The notes under the pieces were generated by a model. That model was not told the origin of the DNA and did not search any database. It worked only from the letters and a program-made list of their open reading frames with translations. From assembly GCA_964444975.1 (NCBI GenBank), contig CAYUJD010000029.1, forward strand, positions 1-39,651: DNA of 39,651 bases. The letters are read 5' to 3'. This stretch comes from VBAS01 sp964444975. GTDB taxonomy: Bacteria; Bacteroidota; Bacteroidia; Chitinophagales; Chitinophagaceae. Of the stretch, positions 16,370 to 24,458 are shown one piece after another; the first letter of the stretch is position 1; every line of letters starts with the position of its first letter. A program made the position numbers and the translations under genes.

Positions 16370-17767
16370 ATGAAAAAGATTTTTACTCTTTGCGTAGTTG
16401 CTGCCCTGACAACGCTTGTTTCCAAAGCACAGTTCACTGCCAACTTTGATAATGGAATTACCAGCCTTACCAGTAACTGCTGGCAGTTTAACCAGATTGA
16501 GTATACCGACAATCCCGGCGATGTGATCACCGGTACCGGCAGCCTGTACAGTAACCCGCCGGTAAACGGGTCGTCTACAAGAGACTATTTTACACCGGCC
16601 CTGAACATTACCTCCACTTCTCTTACAGTTTCTTTTAATTACAAACTCAGCAGCAAGATAAGCGGTAATGCCACCCGTACCATTGAAATCGGCCTGCTGG
16701 ATGTTAATAACAATTACACCTCGCTGGATTTAATTACCCTTGACAAAAACTCACCCACTACAGTTCAGAGCTACAGCAATAGTTTTACTGTGGTGCCCGG
16801 TGTAAAGAAACTGGTGATAAAAACCGGCGGCAACACAGGCGACGGCAACACCCGTGTTATTTATGATGACCTGTATGTAAGTGCCAATGCAAAATACAGC
16901 AACAACGGTACCTGCAACAGTTCGCCGCTGGCAGTAGATGATAATATCACCGGTATAATTGGCACAACGGTTTTTGGAAATGTGCTGCCTAACGATAACG
17001 ATCCGGATGGTGAAAACATGACACCGCAGTTGGTTTCTACTTCCAGCGACGGCACGGTGGTACTGAATCCTGATGGAAGCTTCACCTTTACCCCCAAAGC
17101 TAATTTTTCAGGCATCAGCACTTCATTTACTTACCAGCTTGTTGACGATGGCTATGCCCCGATGACTTCTAATACAGCCACTGTTACTATCAGCCTGGTT
17201 GAACCCGCTTCACTGCCCGTACACCTGATCAGCTTCTATGGCAATATGAACAGGAATAATAAAGTGACCCTGAACTGGAAAGTGGCCGATAATGAAACAG
17301 TAAGTCATTTTGAAGTGGAGAAAAGTTCAAACGGAAAAGATTTCACAACCGTTGCCGTGGTATTTGCAACCGATAAAACCGGAACCGAAGATTATGTTTA
17401 TTACGAAACCCTCAGCAATAATGATAAAGTAATGTTTCGCCTCAGGATGTTTGACAAAAACCAGGACATTGATTACTCCAAAATACTGGTATTTCAGACA
17501 AAAACTGAAAAAGGCAGCAACATTAAAGTATTTGGCAACCCGGTAAATGATAAATTGACCTTCAGCTACAATTCAGCCAGTGCACAAACTACCGAAGTAA
17601 GAGTGTATGATATGGCCGGCAGAATTCTGATGAATCAAAAAGTAAACAGTCTTGAAGGCAGCAATATGCTGAGCCTGCCGCTCCATTCCACACTGAAACC
17701 CGGTATGTATATCGTGGAAGTAAATACCGGTTCAGATCGCCAGACAGCTAAATTCATCAAACAATAA
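16370..17767 (+). CDS. T9SS cargo protein 2 with cadherin/Ig-like domain
   Basis: This 465-aa protein has a signal peptide of about residues 1-21 (MKKIFTLCVVAALTTLVSKAQ). Residues about 22-175 form a jelly-roll-like beta domain (NPPVNGSSTRDYFTPALNI, VKKLVIKTGG, TRVIYDDLYV). Residues about 185-277 are a cadherin-like Ig repeat (AVDDN, NVLPNDNDPDG, LNPDGSFTFTP, FTYQLVDDG). The C-terminal ~185 residues (LPVHLISFYGNMNRNNKVTLNW to the end) comprise the fibronectin-like linker and the T9SS sorting domain. This end is nearly the same, down to runs of DNA, as that of the gene at 18288, whereas the N-terminal domains are unrelated. The promoter, leader and signal-peptide start (MKKIFTLCV) are also shared with that gene. 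Confidence 0.88.
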   Translation: MKKIFTLCVVAALTTLVSKAQFTANFDNGITSLTSNCWQFNQIEYTDNPGDVITGTGSLYSNPPVNGSSTRDYFTPALNITSTSLTVSFNYKLSSKISGNATRTIEIGLLDVNNNYTSLDLITLDKNSPTTVQSYSNSFTVVPGVKKLVIKTGGNTGDGNTRVIYDDLYVSANAKYSNNGTCNSSPLAVDDNITGIIGTTVFGNVLPNDNDPDGENMTPQLVSTSSDGTVVLNPDGSFTFTPKANFSGISTSFTYQLVDDGYAPMTSNTATVTISLVEPASLPVHLISFYGNMNRNNKVTLNWKVADNETVSHFEVEKSSNGKDFTTVAVVFATDKTGTEDYVYYETLSNNDKVMFRLRMFDKNQDIDYSKILVFQTKTEKGSNIKVFGNPVNDKLTFSYNSASAQTTEVRVYDMAGRILMNQKVNSLEGSNMLSLPLHSTLKPGMYIVEVNTGSDRQTAKFIKQ

Positions 17768-17831
17768 TAACAAGCAGTAACCTTTATCAACTTTCAAAGC
17801 AACTTTTTTCAATCCTGGAGTTTCGACGGAT

Positions 17832-17862
17832 AGGGGCCCTTTGTAAAAGGGTCCTTTTTTTT
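17832..17862 (+). terminator. Rho-independent terminator of T9SS cargo gene 2
   Basis: A hairpin of AGG-CCCTTT with AAAGGG-CCT, with a small internal bulge, is followed by T8. Its sequence and the ACGGA just before it resemble the terminator of the gene at 18288, so the 3' ends of both units appear related. Confidence 0.8.
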
Positions 17863-18112
17863 GCAGCCGTATTATTACCATCCGGGAAGAGAAAGTCAAT
17901 GAGTGTATAGGATGCAAAAATTCACTTTTTACCAATGAAAAATCGTATAAATCTCATGGATAAGATAGGGCTTTCTGTTCTTCCTGATATTATAAAACAG
18001 CGAATGAGCGTCTGCATAAAGCGTAATAGTACGATGAATTGAAAATAATTTTTTTACAATCATAGTGACAATAAAAAAAATAAGTGAATGAGAAATATTT
18101 TTTCGTAAATGC

Positions 18113-18143
18113 TTGCAACAGTAAAAATCGCATAGTAAGTTTG
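18113..18143 (+). promoter_or_regulatory. Promoter of T9SS cargo gene 3
   Basis: TTG (18113-18115), a 20-nt spacer and TAAGTTTG (18136-18143) match the Bacteroidota consensus exactly. Confidence 0.85.
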
Positions 18144-18149
18144 TGTAGT

Positions 18150-18287
18150 AAATCTTACTCAGATATCCTGGAAGAATCACGATGTATAATCCGTACTGGT
18201 ACCTCCCCTAAAAAGAATAATCCAGGTAACATTACGGCAGCATCAGCAAGGATCAAAATAAGTTCCGTTTAATTCAACCCTAAGAAA
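18150..18287 (+). promoter_or_regulatory. Conserved structured leader of T9SS cargo gene 3
   Basis: The start codon is 145 nt after the -7 element. CCGTACTGGTACC (18191-18203) pairs with GGTAACATTACGG (18225-18237), with mismatches at the same two positions as in leaders 1 and 2. A second possible helix is CCTGGA (18167-18172) with TCCAGG (18221-18226). Its middle pair is T-A where leader 1 has G-C. CAGATATCC and the terminal TTCAACCCTAAGAAA are conserved. Confidence 0.7.
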
Positions 18288-19916
18288 ATGAAAAAAATTT
18301 TTACCCTATGTGTAAGTTTCGTTGCTGCTACATTCAGCATTTCATCCTACGCCCAGGTAGTATTTAATGAGGTTTACACCGATCCCGGAGGCGGCAATCA
18401 TGAATTCTTTGAATTCTACAATACCAGTTCGCTCCCGTTTCCTGAAAATATGGATAATTACACCCTGATTTCTTATTATAAAGAAGGAAATAAAACAGGC
18501 TTTTATGTTATGGACCTGCCCGATCAGTCAATAGCTCCAAGAGGTTTTTATGTGGGGGCTTCAGCAAATCCTTTTAACGTGCAGGGACAATCCAACGTTA
18601 TACCTGATTTCAACTGGAATGCTATGCCGGCCGGCGGCGCCCTTACCAAATGGGAAAATAATGGCAGCGGGTATGTGCAGGTGGCTGTACCGGCTAACCT
18701 GAATGATTTCTTAGTTACCATTACAGGCAGTAGTGAAGCAAAACATCACCTGTTTATTTATAAAAACGGTAACCTCATCAATGGCCTTATCACAGGAACT
18801 AATTTTGCAATTGTTCCTTCCTATATTAAAGCCATGCCGGATCTGCCGGTTGATATGCTGGGCGCTTCGCCGGATTTTACCGCCGTGTTTTCCTCCATTA
18901 ATGACAATCAACTTGAATATGTGAATTCAGCAGCTGGTAATGATAACGGGTATATGCGTATTAATGATGGCAAATGTGGTGTATGGGGAAAAAGCAGTAA
19001 CCAAACCCAACACACACCAGGCAAAACAAACGGCTCTGCTACGGATGTAAGCGGGGAACTGACCATATCCGGGTATATTAGCGAAATACCCAGTGACCCC
19101 GAAAAATCATTGCTGACTTATAATATTACTTCATCCACCCTGTCAGCATTCCCGGTAACGGCAGAAGTATACCAGGATATCGGAATCGTTGGCGAACTGG
19201 ATGCAGCCGATATACTGGTGGATACCCGTATTCTGTACAGCACAACATCCGGAGACCAGGAGGTGACACTTCCTTTCCGCAACGACCCGGTGTTGCTGGT
19301 GGCGATTTCGCCTTCCGGTTGCTTTGACCAGGTATTGAAAATTGAAAATAATTTATCAACCCTGCCTGTGCACCTGTTACGGTTCCAGGGCAATTTGAAC
19401 AGGTATAATAAAGTGACCCTGAACTGGACGGTTGCCGATAATGAAACTGTAAGTCATTTTGAAGTAGAAAAGAGCCTGAACGGAAGAGACTTTACTACGG
19501 CAGCCATTGTATTTGCTTCAGAAAAAACCGGTATTGAAGATTACCAGTATGCCGAAACCATCAACGGTACAGACAAAGTGATGTACCGGCTGAAGATGTT
19601 TGATAAGGGGCATGATATTGATTATTCAAAAATCCTGGTATTCCAGGCAAAAACGGCCGGCACCAATGGCATTAAAATCTTCGGCAACCCGGTAAGCGAT
19701 AAACTTACATTCAGCTTTGTATCGGATGCCGCACAAACTGTACAGGTGAAAGTGTATGATGTGACCGGCAAAGTGATGCTGAGCCAAAAAATAAACAGCC
19801 CCGAAGGAAATAATATTTTAAGTCTTCCTTTAAATGCTGCCTTTGTACCGGGCATGTATGTAGTGGAAGTAAGCAATGGCACCGAACGCCTGACAGCAAA
19901 ATTTGTAAAACAATAA
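18288..19916 (+). CDS. T9SS cargo protein 3 with lamin-tail-like domain
   Basis: This 542-aa protein has a signal peptide of residues about 1-22 (ending SSYAQ). The N-terminal region (VVFNEVYTDPGGGNHEFFEFYN, NMDNYTLISYY) matches the lamin-tail-like domain of the 539-aa protein at 14245, and similarity continues through KCG-W and QHTPG-TNGSA to about residue 255. Residues about 355-542 carry the fibronectin-like linker and T9SS sorting domain. There it is closer to the 465-aa protein at 16370 than to its full-length relative. It therefore looks like a chimera: passenger of the first type, C-terminal module of the second. It is preceded by the conserved promoter and leader and followed by a strong terminator. 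Confidence 0.88.
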   Translation: MKKIFTLCVSFVAATFSISSYAQVVFNEVYTDPGGGNHEFFEFYNTSSLPFPENMDNYTLISYYKEGNKTGFYVMDLPDQSIAPRGFYVGASANPFNVQGQSNVIPDFNWNAMPAGGALTKWENNGSGYVQVAVPANLNDFLVTITGSSEAKHHLFIYKNGNLINGLITGTNFAIVPSYIKAMPDLPVDMLGASPDFTAVFSSINDNQLEYVNSAAGNDNGYMRINDGKCGVWGKSSNQTQHTPGKTNGSATDVSGELTISGYISEIPSDPEKSLLTYNITSSTLSAFPVTAEVYQDIGIVGELDAADILVDTRILYSTTSGDQEVTLPFRNDPVLLVAISPSGCFDQVLKIENNLSTLPVHLLRFQGNLNRYNKVTLNWTVADNETVSHFEVEKSLNGRDFTTAAIVFASEKTGIEDYQYAETINGTDKVMYRLKMFDKGHDIDYSKILVFQAKTAGTNGIKIFGNPVSDKLTFSFVSDAAQTVQVKVYDVTGKVMLSQKINSPEGNNILSLPLNAAFVPGMYVVEVSNGTERLTAKFVKQ

Positions 19917-20033
19917 AACCGATTAACAAGCCATCTTCCTGCCACCGCATACAGAAGGAATTGCAACCAAATTCAAAACATTCGTTATAAACAAGCTTAT
20001 CTTTTTCTTACACTTAGAGTATCAACGGAGACG

Positions 20034-20059
20034 GGCCCTTTGTCTAAAGGGCCTTTTTT
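20034..20059 (+). terminator. Rho-independent terminator of T9SS cargo gene 3
   Basis: A perfect 8-bp stem (GGCCCTTT with AAAGGGCC, GTCT loop) is followed by T6. It is adjacent to the stop of the convergent regulator gene at 20058. Confidence 0.9.
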
Positions 20060-20348
20060 ATTGTGGCCGTGCCAGGTAAGTCTGCAGATTTTTTACATAC
20101 TCCTCGAAGGCGCTGATACCGGTTACAGTGATTCTGCAAATGGTTTGCGGATAATTATTATTGAATTGCTTGATGACATCAATATAGCCCGCTTCTTTCA
20201 GCTTCTGAATCTGCACACTCAGGTTGCCGGCCGTGGCATTGGTCTTCTCCTTTAAAAAAGTAAACTCCGCTTCCTTCACGCTGATGAGAAGCGACATGAC
20301 CGCCAGCCGCAATTGAGAGTGTAATATAGGGTCAAGATCCTTGAACAT
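20058..20348 (-). CDS. Winged-helix transcriptional regulator
   Basis: This is a 96-aa DNA-binding protein. It has the layout of the short winged-helix regulators common in Bacteroidota: a helix with HSQLRLAVMSLLI, a helix-turn-helix region (FTFLKEKTNATAGNLSVQIQKLKEAGYI) with the recognition helix near residues 40-55, and a wing (DVIKQFNNNYPQTICRITVTG). No ligand domain is present. The start overlaps the end of the upstream membrane-protein gene by 17 nt, which indicates coupling. It is the last gene of the TonB-receptor operon and may autoregulate it; the operator is not identified. Confidence 0.88.
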   Translation of the reverse strand: MFKDLDPILHSQLRLAVMSLLISVKEAEFTFLKEKTNATAGNLSVQIQKLKEAGYIDVIKQFNNNYPQTICRITVTGISAFEEYVKNLQTYLARPQ

Positions 20349-21012
20349 TCAGTTTTGCTTGCCCGGTTTTATATAAACGATAATCTTTTTCCATGATAAT
20401 GCCCGGTATCAGCCAGGCGAAAATGGCCGAAGCGGCAGTAAGCAGCAGGTCAATTTTTGCCGGAGTGTAAATGGCAGCAATGCAGGATACCCAACAGAAA
20501 ATTCCGCCCCAAAGCATGGGCTTGAACTTGCAGGCTGCGCCGGTAACAAAAGTGGGCATACCGTACAACATCAGGAATAAAGGCAGTACATATTCTGAAA
20601 AACGGAAACCCGGTGATTTGCCTGTTGCATTTCTGTAAACATCAACCCACGAACCCCAGTCACGGAATACATTGTTTACAATAACTATCAGCAAAACTAT
20701 GCAAATGCCAAATGCCAGCCACAGGTAATCCATATACACATCATCATACGATTTTACTTTCCGTTCCTTTTTTTCTTTTATTGAAAGATAAACCTGCGCA
20801 ATGAGTGCCGCAAAAGTCAGCAGGTAGATATCGAAAGGAAGTTTGTAATTGAACTGCAGTTCCGACAGCCTGACCAGCGAACAAAAAGCAATAACGGCGC
20901 CCCACATAATGGCGCTGAACCCGGTATCGTGATAGGATTCCTTCGCCTTGTTAATCATCATGGCAATCAGTTCAAGGCTTTCTTTTTCTGATAATTTTTT
21001 TTCATCCTGCAT
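20332..21012 (-). CDS. Multi-pass membrane protein of unknown function
   Basis: This 226-aa protein has a cytosolic N-terminal helix (MQDEKKLSEKESLELIAMMINKAKESYHD) and about six hydrophobic segments: near 33-50, 62-80, 95-115, 145-165, 170-190 and 192-208. No transporter or enzyme motif is recognised. Membrane proteins of this kind often sit directly upstream of a short winged-helix regulator in Bacteroidota, and here the two genes overlap by 17 nt. A sensory or regulatory partnership is inferred from this arrangement only. Confidence 0.8.
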   Translation of the reverse strand: MQDEKKLSEKESLELIAMMINKAKESYHDTGFSAIMWGAVIAFCSLVRLSELQFNYKLPFDIYLLTFAALIAQVYLSIKEKKERKVKSYDDVYMDYLWLAFGICIVLLIVIVNNVFRDWGSWVDVYRNATGKSPGFRFSEYVLPLFLMLYGMPTFVTGAACKFKPMLWGGIFCWVSCIAAIYTPAKIDLLLTAASAIFAWLIPGIIMEKDYRLYKTGQAKLNVQGS

Positions 21013-21062
21013 AATTCAGGAGTTTTAAATTTCTTTTATATAATTTGAAGGGGTCGCTTTCC

Positions 21063-21731
21063 TCATTGTTTCACCTGGCTTAGAAAATAAGTCACCTGCC
21101 CCCTGCCCCAGTTGGGATGAATGCTGCTTTCTGGCTTAAACGTTTCAAAAAGCTGCTGTGCTTTTTCAAACAACAGCTTTGCTTCAGCTTTGCTGCCGCC
21201 AAACTGTTCGGGAGTAAAAAATTTATCCTGTCCTTCCAGTATATAAACTCTCGGATTTTCAGGATTCAGTTTTTTGGCTTCATCCAGCATGGCCTGGGCT
21301 TCGGGGCCATAGATCATAAACCGGTTCATGGGGTCGCCCATCATGCGCAGGGTGGCAATCATTTTCTTTACCACAAAAATTTCAGAATTATTTTTCATCA
21401 GCTCTTCCGCTTTGCCTATCAGCTCTTCTGCCTTATCGGCATACGGATCGGTTTTGTCGGCTTTGGCAGCCATCATATCACCACCGCTGCCCACCATCAG
21501 CCCGGCACTTGCATTACAAAATGCCGCATAGTAATAAGGCAGCCATTGGTTTTTTTCAGCTTCGGCAATACGCTCAAATGCATTGGCCAGGTCAGTTAGT
21601 GCCTCAACATTATTTGTCGTGTCAAGCGTAGCAATTCTTTCTTCCATCGCCTTCACAAATTTTTCGGGCATCTGGGCAATACCAAAACTGCCGGCAAGCA
21701 AAATCAACAGAAATAAAAATGTCCTTTTCAT
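21063..21731 (-). CDS. Exported helical-repeat (TPR-like) protein
   Basis: This 222-aa protein has a signal peptide (1-19, LFLLILLAGSFGIAQ). The mature part is mostly alpha-helical with tetratricopeptide-like spacing: EALTDLANAFERIAEAEKNQW, PYYYAAFCNASAGLM, ADKAEELIGKAEELMK, EAQAMLDEAKKLNPENPRVYI and AEAKLLFEKAQQLFETF. A Met/Gly/Asp-rich linker lies at about 75-90. It is predicted to be periplasmic and perhaps a scaffold. It is the third gene of the operon that begins with the TonB receptor, 26 nt after the 2TM gene. Confidence 0.8.
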   Translation of the reverse strand: MKRTFLFLLILLAGSFGIAQMPEKFVKAMEERIATLDTTNNVEALTDLANAFERIAEAEKNQWLPYYYAAFCNASAGLMVGSGGDMMAAKADKTDPYADKAEELIGKAEELMKNNSEIFVVKKMIATLRMMGDPMNRFMIYGPEAQAMLDEAKKLNPENPRVYILEGQDKFFTPEQFGGSKAEAKLLFEKAQQLFETFKPESSIHPNWGRGQVTYFLSQVKQ

Positions 21732-21757
21732 TGTTTATATTTTTTTAAGTTGAAAAA

Positions 21758-22057
21758 TTAATGTCCCTGTTTTTGTTTTAACTTCTCATATTCCCTTTCC
21801 ACCAGGCTATCCTTTGTAAAAACATAGGCGCCCATCCAGTGAAAAAATAAGCCCACACCCCAGCCAAACAGCGGCCATACCGGCCAGGGCCATCCTTCAT
21901 CGGTACGATGCTGTCCGCTGAAATACCAGAGTATCCAGAAACCGGCATTCATCACCAGGTAAGTGGCCAGGTGATATTTGAACGAAGCTCTTTTCTGGGC
22001 GACATACCACAGTTGCGGGTCCTTGTCCGGTGGCGGTGGTTGGCGATAATGGTTCAT
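21758..22057 (-). CDS. 2TM-domain membrane protein
   Basis: This is a 99-aa protein with two hydrophobic segments (about 31-49 and 60-80) separated by a short polar loop, matching the 2TM domain. The N-terminal LWYVAQKRASFKYHLATYLVMNAGFW and the C-terminal YEKLKQKQG motifs are typical. Members are often found as short stand-alone proteins or attached to LytTR-type regulators; here it stands alone. It begins 25 nt after the receptor stop, so it is probably co-transcribed. The function is unknown. Confidence 0.85.
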   Translation of the reverse strand: MNHYRQPPPPDKDPQLWYVAQKRASFKYHLATYLVMNAGFWILWYFSGQHRTDEGWPWPVWPLFGWGVGLFFHWMGAYVFTKDSLVEREYEKLKQKQGH

Positions 22058-22082
22058 AAAAAATTATTTAGGTTAACTGAAT

Positions 22083-24347
22083 TCAGAACAGGCGGTCATT
22101 AATAGCATGTTCCGATCGGTCAATACCAAAGCTGAAAAAGGCGCCGATGAAAACAAATATTCTCGATGGCGGAACAATCTGTTCTTTTCTTGCCCCATTG
22201 AATGAATACTGGTATCCATACACCTGTTTTATATTAAATACATTACTGATAGAAAGAACATACACCACAAAGTTTTTTGCATCCTGTTTGCCAACAGTTG
22301 GCAGGTAATTCACTGCAAAGCTGAAATTGTGATAATCCTGCACCAGGCCCTTGTCGGCAAACTTGTATTTACCATTTCCATCGGGCACAATAAAATAGTA
22401 AGGGCGGCTGCTGGCATAGTTGTATGCGCCGTTAAACTGGATTTTCCATGGCATCACAAACTTTTTTATCACCAGCGAAGCGGTATGTTTTGCGGCAAAA
22501 TTGGGGGTGATAGCTGAGGGGAAATTCAGGAAATCTCTCCTGGTGTCAAGAAATGAATACGAAATCCAGTAATCCACGTTTTTGATTGTCTTTTTATCAC
22601 GCCAGAAAAATTCAAAGCCCTTCGCATCACCAAATCCTTCGTTGCTGATGGCCACTCCCTCTCTTCCGTTTACATTGCCGGTCTTCAGCAGGTTGTCATA
22701 TTTTTTATAAAACACTTCGGCGCGGAAAGTTCTTACCGGCGTTACTTTCATCACCTGCGCCACGTAGTGAGTAGCTTTCATAAACGTGAGCTGGTAGGGC
22801 GATGGCAGGTATCTTCTTTCAGGGTTCTGATAAAAAATTCCGTAGGCCAGCGAAGCCTGCATTTGTTTGCCCAGCTTGTAAGCCAGCGAAACCCGCGGCG
22901 CAATATTTTTTTTATCCAGCAGGCTTGCTTGTTCGGCACGGGCGCCGATTTTTAAGGCTACATTGTTGGTGATGTAAATATCGCTTTCGGTAAAAACTGA
23001 TTTAATGTTTTCCTTCAGCCGGTCGGAAAAGGGTTGGCCGTTATGCAGGGTGAAAACTGATTTCTCATTGCTGTAATTGTATTCGCTGCCAAAGCGGATG
23101 GCCGAAAGCCCTTTGAATTTTCTTTCCAGCACCAGCCTGGCATTGAAATAATTTGCATCCAGGTCAAGACCAAAATTTTTGAATTCAAGACCTGCCAGCA
23201 GCACATCCTGCTTGCTTTTATTCTGCATTCCGGCATTGATCACATCTTCATTCAGTGTGTACGAAATACCGGCATTCATCTTCCATTTTTTCCCCAGGGT
23301 TTCCTTCCAGGAAAGATTATGATACAGGTTGAAATTTTTTAACCCAAACCTATCGAGGAAACCTGATGAATCGATACTGGGTGTGGTAAAATCAAGCCGG
23401 CTGCTGTTGAAGTAAACATAGTATTTAATCATTCCTGTTGTAGAAGTTTTTATTCTGAAATTAGCATCGCCGCTGTGAAATACCGGCACCCTTGAATAAT
23501 CCTGCTTTTGCTTGATAACTTCAAAAGCTGGTGCCAAATTGGTATAGCTGTAAGTGGCTCCCCATGAAAAATTTTTATTTTTTGATAAGGCCTGGTAACC
23601 GCCGTTCACACCAATGATGGATAATCCGAGACTGGCAGAAGTTCTTTCGGGTAAATCAATTGACTCAAGTATGAGTGCCGATGACAAAGCCTGCCCGTAC
23701 AAAGCTGAGTAACCGCCGGTGCTGAAAATGGTCCCTTTAAACAAAAAAGGCGAGAACCTGCCATACGATGCAATGTTGGGAGTACTGCTCTGGAAAAAAC
23801 TATTGACCAGCGTGCCATCAATAAAAATCTTTGTTTCGCCGGCCGTGCCGCCTCTTACAAAAAGCCCTTCGGCCTCACCCACCTGCTGGGCGCCAGGCAA
23901 CGTTTTCAAGGCGCCGGTCACATCGCCATTGGCGCTGGCAGTAGTTACAATATCAATCGGGTTCAACACAGCGGCAGCTCTTTTCCTGTCGCTGGCTTCA
24001 AACGTGCCGGCGCTGATGACCACGGCAGCTAATTCAGTTACTTCTTCTTTCAGCACAATATCTATTGTAATGCTGCCCTTGCCTTCCAGAATTATTTTTT
24101 GCTCAAAGGGTTTATAACCGATGGATGTGGCAGACAGAACGTATTCTCCCTTTTCAAACGTTTTAAATGAAAATTTTCCTGCCGAATCAGAAGTGGCTCC
24201 ATCGTATGTATCTTTCAAAGTGATGCTCACGGCAGGCAATGGATTTTTTTTATCCGTCACTTTGCCTGAAATTACCGTTTGGGCATTTGTAAAAAAATAA
24301 AGAGTTGTAAGCAGCAGCAGAAATGAGTATCTGGTAAATGGTTTCAT
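22083..24347 (-). CDS. TonB-dependent receptor
   Basis: This is a 754-aa outer-membrane receptor. The signal peptide is residues 1-22 (LLLLTTLYFFTNAQ). A carboxypeptidase-regulatory-like domain spans about 25-105 (VISGKVTDKKNPLPAVSITLKD). The plug is about 115-230 (NPIDIVTTASANGDVTGALK, LPGAQQVGEAEGLFVRGG, TKIFIDGTLV). The barrel occupies the rest, ending SFGIDRSEHAINDRLF. The 754-aa length is nearer to siderophore/vitamin-type receptors than to ~1000-aa SusC proteins, and there is no SusD partner. The substrate is unknown. It has a perfect promoter and heads a five-gene operon reaching to 20058. Confidence 0.93.
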   Translation of the reverse strand: MKPFTRYSFLLLLTTLYFFTNAQTVISGKVTDKKNPLPAVSITLKDTYDGATSDSAGKFSFKTFEKGEYVLSATSIGYKPFEQKIILEGKGSITIDIVLKEEVTELAAVVISAGTFEASDRKRAAAVLNPIDIVTTASANGDVTGALKTLPGAQQVGEAEGLFVRGGTAGETKIFIDGTLVNSFFQSSTPNIASYGRFSPFLFKGTIFSTGGYSALYGQALSSALILESIDLPERTSASLGLSIIGVNGGYQALSKNKNFSWGATYSYTNLAPAFEVIKQKQDYSRVPVFHSGDANFRIKTSTTGMIKYYVYFNSSRLDFTTPSIDSSGFLDRFGLKNFNLYHNLSWKETLGKKWKMNAGISYTLNEDVINAGMQNKSKQDVLLAGLEFKNFGLDLDANYFNARLVLERKFKGLSAIRFGSEYNYSNEKSVFTLHNGQPFSDRLKENIKSVFTESDIYITNNVALKIGARAEQASLLDKKNIAPRVSLAYKLGKQMQASLAYGIFYQNPERRYLPSPYQLTFMKATHYVAQVMKVTPVRTFRAEVFYKKYDNLLKTGNVNGREGVAISNEGFGDAKGFEFFWRDKKTIKNVDYWISYSFLDTRRDFLNFPSAITPNFAAKHTASLVIKKFVMPWKIQFNGAYNYASSRPYYFIVPDGNGKYKFADKGLVQDYHNFSFAVNYLPTVGKQDAKNFVVYVLSISNVFNIKQVYGYQYSFNGARKEQIVPPSRIFVFIGAFFSFGIDRSEHAINDRLF

Positions 24348-24368
24348 ATTTTTTTTTCGAATTCACCG

Positions 24369-24399
24369 CAAACGTAAAGTAGTTTATAATGTAAACCAA
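24369..24399 (-). promoter_or_regulatory. Promoter of the TonB-receptor operon
   Basis: On the minus strand TTG (24397-24399), a 20-nt spacer and TACGTTTG (24369-24376) match the Bacteroidota consensus exactly. The leader is about 16 nt. Confidence 0.85.
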
Positions 24400-24413
24400 A
24401 TTTAATTTTCATT

Positions 24414-24437
24414 AAAAAGCCCCGGTTAAGGGGCTTT
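24414..24437 (-). terminator. Terminator after atpA
   Basis: The stem AAAGCCCC/GGGGCTTT with a 6-nt loop (24416-24437) is followed on the minus strand by a T5 tract. It lies 22 nt beyond the atpA stop, so the ATP-synthase transcript probably ends here rather than continuing into atpG. Confidence 0.82.
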
Positions 24438-24458
24438 AGCTAAAGTTTTGATAGTTAA

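Larger units (their letters stand above)
17768..18287. other. Intergenic: terminator, spacer, promoter and conserved leader
   Basis: After the terminator at 17832-17862, about 250 bases (17863-18112) show no supported gene. A minus-strand frame there (17929-18180) overlaps the promoter and leader and is rejected. The promoter (18113-18143) and leader (18150-18287) of the third T9SS gene fill the rest. Confidence 0.6.

Noticed and set aside
17929..18180. 83-codon minus-strand frame
   Set aside because: It covers the promoter and conserved leader of the third T9SS gene and has no domain; the conserved plus-strand signals explain the sequence better.
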